The notes below the pieces were generated by a model that was not told the origin of the DNA, made no database searches, and saw nothing but the letters and a program-made list of their open reading frames with translations. Made by a program: the position numbers and the translations under genes. A stretch of 51,247 bases of DNA from Dyadobacter sp. CY312 (GTDB lineage Bacteria > Bacteroidota > Bacteroidia > Cytophagales > Spirosomataceae): NCBI RefSeq assembly GCF_021390535.1, contig NZ_JAJUXG010000031.1:1-51247 (forward strand), in the 5' to 3' direction. This document shows, piece after piece, positions 9,026 through 16,877 of this stretch (the first letter of the stretch is position 1; each line of letters starts with the position of its first letter).

Positions 9026-9979
9026 ATGCAAAAAAGTAATCTCAATTTGGTTGAATCCCGTGTACCAGGCACATGGGGAAGTTTGCTGGTTTTAATTGGT
9101 TTCCTGCTAATTGGCATGGCAGTTGGCAACATTCTTGCTCTGGGAATCCTCGCAATTTTCTTCGCTACCGACGCCAACAGTGTTCTGTTGATGCTTAATC
9201 AGCTTATATCAGATCCTGCGAGTGTACCCAACGGCTGGAATGCCATGATGATACTTCAGGGAACTGTACATTTCTTCTCATACCTTTTCCCTGCTTTGCT
9301 TTACTGGCTTTTCATAGAACGGAAAACACTCTCCGATTTCCAGGTTAAACATATCCCTGCACCAAAAACCTGGTTTTTAGCCTTGATGCTGGTACCTATT
9401 TTCATGCCTTTGAATAGTAAATTCATTGAGTGGAATGCGGCGATGACTTTCCCGGATTCCTTATCCGGACTTGAAATATGGATGCGCGAGAAAGAAGATC
9501 AACTGGCTATGCTTACCCAATTCCTGACCAATTATACAGGATTTGGCCAGTTACTAATCGCATTGTTTGTAGTAGCCTGGTTGCCTGCATGGGGGGAAGA
9601 AACGCTTTTCAGGGGGATAATACAGAGGAAATTAATGCAGAATTGGGGTAATGTGCATCTTGCCATTTGGGTTTCCGCAGCCATTTTCAGTGCCATTCAT
9701 TTCCAGTTCTACGGTTTTATTCCACGCATGCTTCTTGGTGCAGTGTTTGGTTATTTGTATTATTGGACCGGAAGTTTGTGGATCGCAGTATTCGCACACT
9801 TTTTGAATAACGGATTTGTACTGGTCATGATGTATCTGTACAACATCAAAGTACTGACCATAAATATAGAAGAAACCAAAACAATGCCCTGGCTCATCGT
9901 TGTTTCTTCGCTTGTGCTTACCGTACTTATTCTTGCGACCATGAGAAAAGAAAATGATAACCGGGAACTCATTGGTTAA
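9026..9979 (+). CDS. CPBP-family intramembrane glutamic metalloprotease
   Basis: A 317-aa integral membrane protein with about eight hydrophobic segments. The CPBP (Abi/CAAX-protease-like) motifs are all present: EETLFR (E191, E192, R196), the FSAIHFQ segment with H225, and AHFLNN with H258 and N261/N262. The family cleaves within membrane proteins or prenylated substrates; in bacteria substrates are mostly unknown. The ATG at 9026 is preferred to an upstream in-frame ATG at 8972 because the extra 18 residues are not family-like. Followed 38 bp later by the DUF2007/cdsA pair on the same strand. Confidence 0.9.
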   Translation: MQKSNLNLVESRVPGTWGSLLVLIGFLLIGMAVGNILALGILAIFFATDANSVLLMLNQLISDPASVPNGWNAMMILQGTVHFFSYLFPALLYWLFIERKTLSDFQVKHIPAPKTWFLALMLVPIFMPLNSKFIEWNAAMTFPDSLSGLEIWMREKEDQLAMLTQFLTNYTGFGQLLIALFVVAWLPAWGEETLFRGIIQRKLMQNWGNVHLAIWVSAAIFSAIHFQFYGFIPRMLLGAVFGYLYYWTGSLWIAVFAHFLNNGFVLVMMYLYNIKVLTINIEETKTMPWLIVVSSLVLTVLILATMRKENDNRELIG

Positions 9980-10017
9980 AAAATGTTAAAATCTTAAAAA
10001 TCTAATTGTTGACTGAT

Positions 10018-10236
10018 ATGGAGGAAAGTTGGTTAAAAGTATTTCAAAGCGAGCAGATGATACAAGCCGAACTGGCACGAGAAACCCTCGACCAAGGCGG
10101 GATTGCAGCGGTAATTGTTAATAAAAAGGATAGCAGTTATCCTGTTTTCGGTGTGTGTGAAGTGCACGTACTTGCAAGTGACCTGGCTCAGGCTCAAACT
10201 ATTTTAGCAAATGCAGAAGCGTTTAGACAAGCTTAA
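10018..10236 (+). CDS. DUF2007 domain protein
   Basis: A 72-aa protein matching the DUF2007 (putative prokaryotic signal-transducing protein) pattern: an opening WLKVFQSEQMIQAELARETL helix, a beta hairpin with GGIAAVIVNKKD and a C-terminal AQTILANAEAF helix. The function of the family is unknown, though it often sits beside lipid or membrane genes. I use ATG 10018; TTG codons at 10006 and 10009 are in frame and could also be used. Its 3' end overlaps the cdsA start by 26 bp, so translation is coupled. Confidence 0.82.
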   Translation: MEESWLKVFQSEQMIQAELARETLDQGGIAAVIVNKKDSSYPVFGVCEVHVLASDLAQAQTILANAEAFRQA

Positions 10237-11044
10237 TAATTTACAACAAAGAACAGTAACCGGTCTTGCCGGTGTATTTGTAATAATTGGGTGTATTCTT
10301 TACAGCGACTGGACCTGCCTGTTGCTTTTTTGCATGATCAGTTCATTGACCCAACTTGAATTTTACAAACTGCTGGGGCTTGATGGTAATCAGCCACTTA
10401 CATATTATGGTACCTTTTGTGGCACAGTTATGATGCTTCTTGCGTATCTGATAGAAAAGGACATTGTACCATTTGAAAATTACTTCATCATCAGCCCGTT
10501 GCTGTCAATGATTTTTTTCATTAAACTATACAAGAAAAATGATCTTAAACCATTTACCAATATAGGTTTTACATTTTTAGGTATTATTTATGTTGCACTT
10601 CCTTTTTCACTTATTGTGGTGATGGCCATGCGGGGCGGAACATACAATTACGAAATCGTACTGGGCAGCCTTCTCCTACTTTGGGCATCGGATATAGGAG
10701 GTTATTTTGCAGGAACGAAATTTGGAAAAAGGAAGCTTTTTGAACGTATTTCGCCTAAAAAATCGTGGGAAGGTGCTATGGGAGGAGCAGCTTTCGCAGC
10801 ATTGGTTGCCTTTGTATTAGGGCAATATTTCCTTACATTCGAGCCCTGGAAGTGGTATTGTATTGGTGCAATTATTGTGGTTGTGGGAACCTACGGCGAT
10901 CTGGTTGAATCATTATTTAAAAGAAGTATAGCCATTAAAGATTCCGGGAGCAGTATTCCGGGGCACGGTGGTTTTTTAGATCGTTTTGATGGACTGCTGC
11001 TTTCGGCACCTTTTATCATTACTTTTTTAAAGTTATTCTCCTGA
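10211..11044 (+). CDS. cdsA: phosphatidate cytidylyltransferase (CDP-diglyceride synthase)
   Basis: A 277-aa membrane enzyme with about eight transmembrane segments that makes CDP-diacylglycerol from CTP and phosphatidate, the branch point of phospholipid synthesis. The family signature near the C-terminus is present: KDSGSSIPGHGGFLDRFDG. Also seen is the RISPKKSWEGAMGGA segment that belongs to the CDP-binding region. Start ATG 10211 overlaps the DUF2007 gene. Normal length for bacterial CdsA. Confidence 0.96.
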   Translation: MQKRLDKLNNLQQRTVTGLAGVFVIIGCILYSDWTCLLLFCMISSLTQLEFYKLLGLDGNQPLTYYGTFCGTVMMLLAYLIEKDIVPFENYFIISPLLSMIFFIKLYKKNDLKPFTNIGFTFLGIIYVALPFSLIVVMAMRGGTYNYEIVLGSLLLLWASDIGGYFAGTKFGKRKLFERISPKKSWEGAMGGAAFAALVAFVLGQYFLTFEPWKWYCIGAIIVVVGTYGDLVESLFKRSIAIKDSGSSIPGHGGFLDRFDGLLLSAPFIITFLKLFS

Positions 11045-11217
11045 AAAACAGCCTTGTGTTGCAAAACAGGCAATGCTTCTGTTATAGAGTCGTTATCAAT
11101 TCAGGAATGATTTTTTGACGGTTTTTGAGATGTTGTGTTTTCACGACAAAATAAGTAAGATAGTTGAATCCTAATAAAGACCGGAATTACTGGTCATCGC
11201 GTAACAATCCGGAACGA

Positions 11218-11958
11218 ATGAAAAGGAGTTTTTTAATATTCATATTAGTACTGGCAGGAGTCGTTTTCAGCCTCGACAGCTTTGCTCAAGGTGAGAAGAA
11301 ATCGATTATTTTCCAGGGGCTCGTTGTTGCCGGTAAAACCAGTGAGCGTCTGCCGGGAGCCTCAATTTACATTCCCAAGGCTGGACGGGCAACCCTGGCC
11401 AACTCACTTGGAGAGTTCACAATCGCAGTTTTTCCGGGAGATAGTATTGTTTACAGCTACCTGGGCTATAAAAAGCAGTATCATATTATTCCAAGAAGCT
11501 ATAATTCCGACACGTATTCGGCCATTATTGCCATGCAGGAAAATGCTACACTTCTTACTGAGGTGAAAATTTACCCGTACTCTACCGAAGAAGAATTCAA
11601 AAAGGCGTTTCTGGCCTTACAGTTACCCGATCAGGCTGACCGGGATGCACTCGCGAAAAGTACTGATACCGATTACATAAACCGTATGGCAGCCTCGATG
11701 CCTAATAATGCTCAGACCAATTTTCGTAACACGATGGATCAACAGATCTTCGGCAGGGAATCCGCGGGTGGTAAAAACTTTGCAACAACATTCCCTTTCC
11801 TGAATCCGTTTGCGTGGAGCCGTTTTATAAAATCGGTTAAAAATGGAGATTTGAAGCAAAAAGATTATCGAAAAGACCTGGGTAACACTCCTCGTGAAAC
11901 CATTACACAGCAGGATTTCGTACCATTTAAGGAAGAAGAAAGTAACAAGAAAAATTAA
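11218..11958 (+). CDS. secreted carboxypeptidase-regulatory-like domain protein
   Basis: A 246-aa secreted protein. It has a signal peptide (KRSFLIFILVLAGVVFS then SFAQ, cleavage near residue 22) and a CarboxypepD_reg-like beta-sandwich of about 75 residues (GLVVAGKTSERLPGASIYI through the YLGYKKQYHIIP strand), the fold found at the N-terminus of SusC-type TonB receptors and as stand-alone proteins in Bacteroidota. The C-terminal half (about 120-246) is polar, with no family I know. Function unknown, probably periplasmic or outer-membrane associated. The ATG at 11218 is taken as the start because the signal peptide begins there; an upstream in-frame TTG would add a hydrophilic tail. Confidence 0.75.
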   Translation: MKRSFLIFILVLAGVVFSLDSFAQGEKKSIIFQGLVVAGKTSERLPGASIYIPKAGRATLANSLGEFTIAVFPGDSIVYSYLGYKKQYHIIPRSYNSDTYSAIIAMQENATLLTEVKIYPYSTEEEFKKAFLALQLPDQADRDALAKSTDTDYINRMAASMPNNAQTNFRNTMDQQIFGRESAGGKNFATTFPFLNPFAWSRFIKSVKNGDLKQKDYRKDLGNTPRETITQQDFVPFKEEESNKKN

Positions 11959-11990
11959 CCGGGAATATTTTAATAGGATTCCAGGAAATG

Positions 11991-12036
11991 AGCTTTGACT
12001 TCTATTGAAAGATAGAATCAAAGCTTATTTCTTTTT
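11991..12036. terminator. hairpin between convergent genes
   Basis: Stem AGCTTTGACTTCTAT / ATAGAATCAAAGCT with one bulged base and a TTATTTCTTTTTC tract after it. It lies between the secreted protein and the convergent LpxH-like gene and can serve the former; an A-rich left flank is not present, so the reverse direction is less sure. Confidence 0.6.
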
Positions 12037-12058
12037 CAGCCTTGAAAACTTCCGCTGG

Positions 12059-12862
12059 TTACCTTTCAAATTTTGTAAGTGCAAGCTGAACACCGTCAAA
12101 TGCAGCAAAGGTTTGTAGCGTAACCCACTCTCCCAGATTAATGTAACGGCTATTTTCAGCAACTTTCAGATCCAGCGTCAGATGTCTGTGTCCAAATATA
12201 TAGAAGTCATAATGACGTTGCTTTTCCACTTCCTTACAGTATTGTAGCAGCCACTCCTTATCTTCTCCCATAAACCGCTCCTCACCCTTGTTCACATTGG
12301 CCAACCTGCTACGCTTCGACCATTCCTTGGCTATCCAAATCCCCACGTCGGGATGGACGATCCTGAAAATGAATTGAAAAAAGGAATTCTCGAAGATCCT
12401 CTTTAAAAACTTATAAGTTTTGTCGCCGGGCCCCAGACCGTCACCGTGACCAACCAAAACCTGCGAAGTAAAGCCCTGATGATTTACAAATTCAAAATGA
12501 ACAGGGTTTCTATGTATGGAAGCTCCTAATTCCTCCGTGAGGTAACCCGACATCCACATATCGTGATTGCCTGTAAAAATGACAAGTTCCACTCCACGGT
12601 CTGTCAGTTGAGCCAGCTTTCCAAGTAAGCGCACAAATCCTTTTGGAACGGCATGATTGTATTCAAACCAAAAGTCAAAAATATCGCCAACAAGGAACAG
12701 TATCTGAGCATCGTGTTCTATTGACTCTATCCATCTCACAATAAGTTTTTCACGTTCCTGGCTTTTGGTAATAGATGGCACGCCAAGGTGATAATCAGAT
12801 GAAAAATAAGCCTTTTGGCCTTCCTTTAATAGTATTGTCTTTTTTTCGAAATGAAAATTCAT
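12059..12862 (-). CDS. lpxH: UDP-2,3-diacylglucosamine diphosphatase (LpxH-like)
   Basis: A 267-aa metallophosphoesterase with the full metal-binding set: SSDYHLG (D23, H25), GDIFDFW (D60), GNHD (N99, H100), GHGDG (about 138) and GHRH (about 224). The FWFEY segment after the GDIFDF motif is typical of LpxH, which cleaves UDP-diacylglucosamine to lipid X in lipid A synthesis. Bacteroidota LpxH proteins are of this length. The other lipid A genes of the window (lpxD, lpxC/fabZ, lpxA) are 23 kb away, so this is an isolated member of the pathway. Peripheral inner-membrane enzyme. Confidence 0.85.
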   Translation of the reverse strand: MNFHFEKKTILLKEGQKAYFSSDYHLGVPSITKSQEREKLIVRWIESIEHDAQILFLVGDIFDFWFEYNHAVPKGFVRLLGKLAQLTDRGVELVIFTGNHDMWMSGYLTEELGASIHRNPVHFEFVNHQGFTSQVLVGHGDGLGPGDKTYKFLKRIFENSFFQFIFRIVHPDVGIWIAKEWSKRSRLANVNKGEERFMGEDKEWLLQYCKEVEKQRHYDFYIFGHRHLTLDLKVAENSRYINLGEWVTLQTFAAFDGVQLALTKFER

Positions 12863-13022
12863 GTGCTGTATTCAAATGCACTGCAATTTACGATCTTCCT
12901 TTTAAATGCTACTTGCCCGAAGCAACGTAATATTGAATTACCGTTAAATCAATTCATCTGGACTTAACCCAGAATTTAGAGTACGTTTACTTTTTTATGT
13001 AATCGTCAAAACAAACTCTAAA

Positions 13023-14405
13023 ATGGAGAAAGCGATAAAAATCTACACGGCTATCCTGCTTGTATTATGCTCATCAATCGCTTACGCTCAGATACGCATT
13101 AATGAACCGGGGCGCGTTGTGGAGAGACAAGCAGAAAACCGCGCAAACCGCAAAATAGACCAGGCTGTTGACAAGGGTTTTGATAAAGTAGAAGAAGGTA
13201 TCGGAAACCTGTTTAAGAAAAAAGACAAGAAGACAAAGGAGACAAAGGACACAAACACCGAACCTGGATCCAAACAGGCAGAAAATAATACAGAAGTCAG
13301 TGCAGCAGAACAAGCTACGGAAACCAGTACATCAGCTCCTGCCGGAAAAGCGAGTTTGAAATCATACAGCAAATTCGACTTCATTCCCGGCGAAAAAATT
13401 GTTGCCGTGGAAGACTTTGCACAAGATGCAGTCGGCGATTTTCCTGCAAAATGGAACACCAATTCTTCAGGGGAAATAGTGACCATAGAAGGAACCGAAG
13501 GCAAATGGCTCATGCTCGGCCCCGAAGGCGTTTTTTACCCTGAGTTCGTAAATAAGCTCCCCGAAAATTTTACGTTTGAATTTAATCTAGCCACAACTTC
13601 TGAATTCAGTTTCTATTCGGGACATCTGAGAACCAGCTTTGCACAAGTGGCAAATGCAAGTAAAGAGTTTGCCAACTGGCAATGGTTTGACGGCGCAAAA
13701 ATAAACGGACTGGAAGTTTCCCTACATCCAAAAAATGCCGGTGGCGCTCAGGGAATGTCAGCCTTTAATGTGTTTGGTAAAGAACTTGGACAATCTCAGA
13801 TGAAAAATGATAAGAGCTTTCCGGCCTTCCACGTACCAGAACACAATGTGGTGAAAGTTTCGATTTGGAGGCAAAAAACACGACTGCGACTGTATGTCGA
13901 TGACTATAAGGTTTGGGATCTACCCAGAGCATTTGACCCCGAAACGAATTACAATTTTATTGGATTTGCAACACATAGCTATCACAATGAAAACGATAGA
14001 TTCTTTATTTCTAACTTGAGGCTTGCCGTTGGCGCTCCAGACACAAGAAGCAAGTTGATCACGGAAGGCAAATTCTCTACGACAGGCATATTGTTTGATG
14101 TTAATTCTGCAACAATAAAACCGGAGTCTTTCGGGGTTTTAAAAGATATTGCCAATGTACTTACAGAAAATGCCACCGTTAAAGTGAAAATTATTGGTCA
14201 TACCGACTCTGACGGTGATGACGCAGCAAATCTTGCATTATCTAAAAAGAGATCCGAATCCGTTAAAGAAGCGCTTTCCAGAGAATTTGGTATTGATAAA
14301 AACAGATTGGACACCGACGGCAAAGGAGAAGAAGTTCCCGCTGCTCCGAACACGAACGCGGAAGGCAAAGCCAGTAACCGCAGAGTCGAGTTTGTGAAAT
14401 TGTAG
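13023..14405 (+). CDS. OmpA-family outer-membrane protein with a beta-sandwich domain
   Basis: A 460-aa secreted protein. Signal peptide in residues 1-23 (cleavage after IAYAQ-type end). Residues 30-110 are low complexity and charged (Lys/Glu/Thr-rich). Residues about 120-340 are beta-rich and resemble a LamG/jelly-roll sandwich (KTRLRLYVDDYKVWDLP strand near 290). The last ~115 residues form an OmpA C-terminal peptidoglycan-binding domain, with GILFDVNSATIKPESF, HTDSDG and NRRVEFVKL. The OmpA domain probably anchors it to peptidoglycan; the sandwich may bind sugars, which is inference. No clear transmembrane barrel is seen. Confidence 0.85.
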   Translation: MEKAIKIYTAILLVLCSSIAYAQIRINEPGRVVERQAENRANRKIDQAVDKGFDKVEEGIGNLFKKKDKKTKETKDTNTEPGSKQAENNTEVSAAEQATETSTSAPAGKASLKSYSKFDFIPGEKIVAVEDFAQDAVGDFPAKWNTNSSGEIVTIEGTEGKWLMLGPEGVFYPEFVNKLPENFTFEFNLATTSEFSFYSGHLRTSFAQVANASKEFANWQWFDGAKINGLEVSLHPKNAGGAQGMSAFNVFGKELGQSQMKNDKSFPAFHVPEHNVVKVSIWRQKTRLRLYVDDYKVWDLPRAFDPETNYNFIGFATHSYHNENDRFFISNLRLAVGAPDTRSKLITEGKFSTTGILFDVNSATIKPESFGVLKDIANVLTENATVKVKIIGHTDSDGDDAANLALSKKRSESVKEALSREFGIDKNRLDTDGKGEEVPAAPNTNAEGKASNRRVEFVKL

Positions 14406-14494
14406 TTGAACTTTTAATCGCGAGTGTCAGAAACGGTTAGTAATTTTACCTTCCGGTACTTATAGAGTACAGCGGCAAACTAACCAAAACGACT

Positions 14495-15226
14495 ATGTTA
14501 AAAAAAGGTATATTTCTGCTAAGTGTTCTGCTAGTTGGAATTACTTATCTATCTAAGGCTCAAATAGTAAAGAAAATAGCACCCGATAAACAACGTGCTT
14601 TACAATGGAAGCCGGATAAAGGACAGTATTATTTCAGCCATGCTGTGGTAATGTCGTATGAGAATAAACAGGACAACACGAAGGGTGAAATAAAAATTTA
14701 TTTGGATCCTGTAACAGGCACCATGTGTTTTAAAAAGGAGAGCAGCTTCAAAGAAAACGAATTTGACTTTATTGTCGCATTTCCGGATGGGCGGTACTTC
14801 CACTGTGGCACAGATGATAACGGCAAAAAGATACGGACTTCTGAAAAAGTAACTGATGTGAAACCTGATGCGGAAACGCAGGCGCAACAAAAGGAAAATT
14901 TCAGTACCTATTGTTTGCCAACTGGTAACAAAAGAATCGACTTCGGATTTGAAAGTATCGAATATGACTTGTCATACGCCACATCGGAGACCAAAGACAA
15001 GGTTTGGATAACTACATTGCCATTTAACGTTTATCCTATTTATGGTTTTGAACTCATTGAAGTTCCTGCAACGCTGCCGGCATCGCTGGATTACCTTTAT
15101 CTGCTCGGACCAAATCAACTGATCTCCGAGATGAATTCGAAAGATATCTCACTGAAATTAACAAGTATCAATCCCGATCCATTTCTTGCTGTTACCAGAA
15201 CGTATCAGGAAGTAAAAATGGATTAG
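14495..15226 (+). CDS. secreted protein of unknown function
   Basis: A 243-aa protein that I do not recognise. It has a signal peptide (residues 1-22, ending SKAQ) and then a beta-strand-rich, polar body with many Lys, Asp and aromatic residues (for example KIYLDPVTGTMCF), consistent with a periplasmic or surface protein. It follows the OmpA-family gene by 89 bp on the same strand and is closed by a strong terminator, so it may share transcription with it. No motif for a catalytic role is visible. Confidence 0.6.
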   Translation: MLKKGIFLLSVLLVGITYLSKAQIVKKIAPDKQRALQWKPDKGQYYFSHAVVMSYENKQDNTKGEIKIYLDPVTGTMCFKKESSFKENEFDFIVAFPDGRYFHCGTDDNGKKIRTSEKVTDVKPDAETQAQQKENFSTYCLPTGNKRIDFGFESIEYDLSYATSETKDKVWITTLPFNVYPIYGFELIEVPATLPASLDYLYLLGPNQLISEMNSKDISLKLTSINPDPFLAVTRTYQEVKMD

Positions 15227-15236
15227 ACTGATACAA

Positions 15237-15286
15237 CAAAAGGATCCATCCTCATTCTAAAACAATGTCAAGGATGGATCCTTTTG
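15237..15286. terminator. strong intrinsic hairpin
   Basis: Perfect 16-bp stem CAAAAGGATCCATCCT / AGGATGGATCCTTTTG with an 18-nt loop, directly after the unknown secreted gene and before the convergent DUF4494 gene. T-run is internal to the stem (CTTTTG), so the shape suits termination of both strands. Confidence 0.7.
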
Positions 15287-15316
15287 TCATGAATAGTATT
15301 TTGTAAAGCCTCTCTA

Positions 15317-15826
15317 CTAAACCGCCTCGCCCGCAGCTTCACGTTCAGCCATTACTTCGGACAGAGGACGCATGTTGGCGGGAATTTCAACTTCTTCTTC
15401 CTCTGCCGAATATGGGAATACATCCAGAATCGGAGTCAAATTGATATCAGTAGTTTCGTAAGGAATCAGGAAATTCCGCATACTTTCTGTAATACGCTCC
15501 AATGCCTGGTCAATTCCGTCTGCATTCACGAGCATGTAGTTCACCACTTTCTTTTCTTTGCCGCTTTTCTCATCAACTGAAAAATAGATCACTTTACACT
15601 TGAACCACTTTTCTCCTTCTTCATAAGAAAAAAGATCAGCCAGACGCATTCTCGTGATACTGGCAACGCTAAAATCGGTGGCACCGGTAACAATTTGCTT
15701 GTATAACCTCGCTTCTGATTCTGTATATGAGATGGCATCAACAAGATAGACTTCATTGATCGTTTTAAGGCTTCCAGCCTCATCTTCTTTTTGATAACGT
15801 ATTTTACCTAAATACCAGCTTGCCAT
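15317..15826 (-). CDS. DUF4494 protein
   Basis: A 169-aa protein of the DUF4494 type, a family nearly confined to Bacteroidota. It begins with WYLGKIRYQKEDE and has a central beta sheet with IYFSVDEKSGKEKKVVNYML, then a helix with the ALERITESMRNFLIPYE segment and a Glu-rich acidic tail. Function is unknown. It has its own promoter 40-70 bp upstream (15866-15896). Confidence 0.8.
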   Translation of the reverse strand: MASWYLGKIRYQKEDEAGSLKTINEVYLVDAISYTESEARLYKQIVTGATDFSVASITRMRLADLFSYEEGEKWFKCKVIYFSVDEKSGKEKKVVNYMLVNADGIDQALERITESMRNFLIPYETTDINLTPILDVFPYSAEEEEVEIPANMRPLSEVMAEREAAGEAV

Positions 15827-15865
15827 GATAATGTGATTTTGAACAGACGTAAAAAATTAAGGCTG

Positions 15866-15896
15866 CAAAGGTATGCGCTAGTGATAAGTCATGCAA
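15866..15896 (-). promoter_or_regulatory. Bacteroidota promoter for the DUF4494 gene
   Basis: On the minus strand a TTG element (15894-15896) is followed by 20 nt and then TACCTTTG (15866-15873), a match to TAnnTTTG. It lies 40 nt upstream of the start codon. Confidence 0.55.
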
Positions 15897-16093
15897 GCGC
15901 ATACCGGTCGCTGATGCTTCTTTTAGCAGAAAGCCTGTTAATTGATTTCCTGGGTAAATTTGTGACCAATGGCCTTCTCAACGTCCAACGAAAAATACAA
16001 CACAACGAATGATCCGCATCAGAAACGGCTGACAGAAAATTATCAAACCGCAAATAATGAAGCAACGCTGACAGCGTTGTGATACCATCTGTT

Positions 16094-16101
16094 TAACTTT
16101 G
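16094..16101 (+). promoter_or_regulatory. Bacteroidota -7 element before a lipoprotein gene
   Basis: TAACTTTG matches TAnnTTTG and lies 20 bp before the lipoprotein start. A TTG is present 14 nt upstream rather than 19, so only the -7 box is convincing. The rest of the 295-bp gap from 15827 shows nothing coding, only this box and the DUF4494 promoter. Confidence 0.4.
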
Positions 16102-16121
16102 TAAAAAAATAATCTCCAATA

Positions 16122-16772
16122 ATGAAAAAACATTTTTTATTCGCTGTAATACTATTCACTTCCACAATTGCTGCATCTGCGTTAATTATTAGCTGCGGAG
16201 TAGGCAAACAAGTATCCGAAGCAAAAACATTTGGTGAGTGCAAGTACGATCTTGCTTCTGTTGACAGCGTTTATATAGCGGGTATTGATATCCGTGAATT
16301 CAAAAACATCAAAAGTTTTAGCGATGTTGACTTGGCCAAATATCCGGGCGTTGCAATTGCACTATTGCGCAAGAATGTTCCCCTTGATCTGCGTGTGAAT
16401 CTTGACATTACAAACCCAACCAAGAACAAGGCAGCAATTAATCAGCTGGAATACAAAGTTTTGCTAACTAAAAGTGAGATTTTCAGTGGTTTCCTAAGCC
16501 AGCTGATTGAAGTGATGCCGGGCACAGCGAGCACACGCGTTCCAATAAAGTTAAACGCAAACGTGTATCAGCTGTTAAACAACAATGACACTCGTGACGA
16601 GTTCGTAAATATGATCATGGCGCTGACAGGTAAATCGGGTTCGACACCATCCAAATTCACCGTTAAAGTGAAACCTACCCTTGATCTTGCCGGTAAAAGC
16701 ATCAACTATCCAGGGTACATCACCTTTGAAAAAGAAATTAGCAGCAGCATGCTGACAGGAAATACCAAATAA
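16122..16772 (+). CDS. LEA14-like (WHy domain) lipoprotein
   Basis: A 216-aa protein with a lipoprotein signal (hydrophobic stretch then LIISCG, so Cys about residue 26 would be lipidated). The body (about 60-190) has alternating beta strands with LDLRVNLDITNPTKNKAAI and EVMPGTASTRVPIKL, the pattern of the LEA14/WHy desiccation-related beta-sandwich. Family members bind membranes or other proteins; exact function unknown. Followed by a terminator. Confidence 0.7.
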   Translation: MKKHFLFAVILFTSTIAASALIISCGVGKQVSEAKTFGECKYDLASVDSVYIAGIDIREFKNIKSFSDVDLAKYPGVAIALLRKNVPLDLRVNLDITNPTKNKAAINQLEYKVLLTKSEIFSGFLSQLIEVMPGTASTRVPIKLNANVYQLLNNNDTRDEFVNMIMALTGKSGSTPSKFTVKVKPTLDLAGKSINYPGYITFEKEISSSMLTGNTK

Positions 16773-16780
16773 CATCATTG

Positions 16781-16820
16781 CCCCGCAAAAGAAGTTTCAA
16801 TTTGCGGGGTATTTCTTTTT
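16781..16820 (+). terminator. intrinsic terminator after the LEA14-like gene
   Basis: Stem CCCCGCAAA (16781-16789) / TTTGCGGGG (16801-16809) followed by TATTTCTTTTTG, directly after the stop codon. Confidence 0.85.
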
Positions 16821-16877
16821 GATCATCCCGAAAATTTACCCCCGGTACCAAGCCGGATATCACTTAAACTCATCGAT

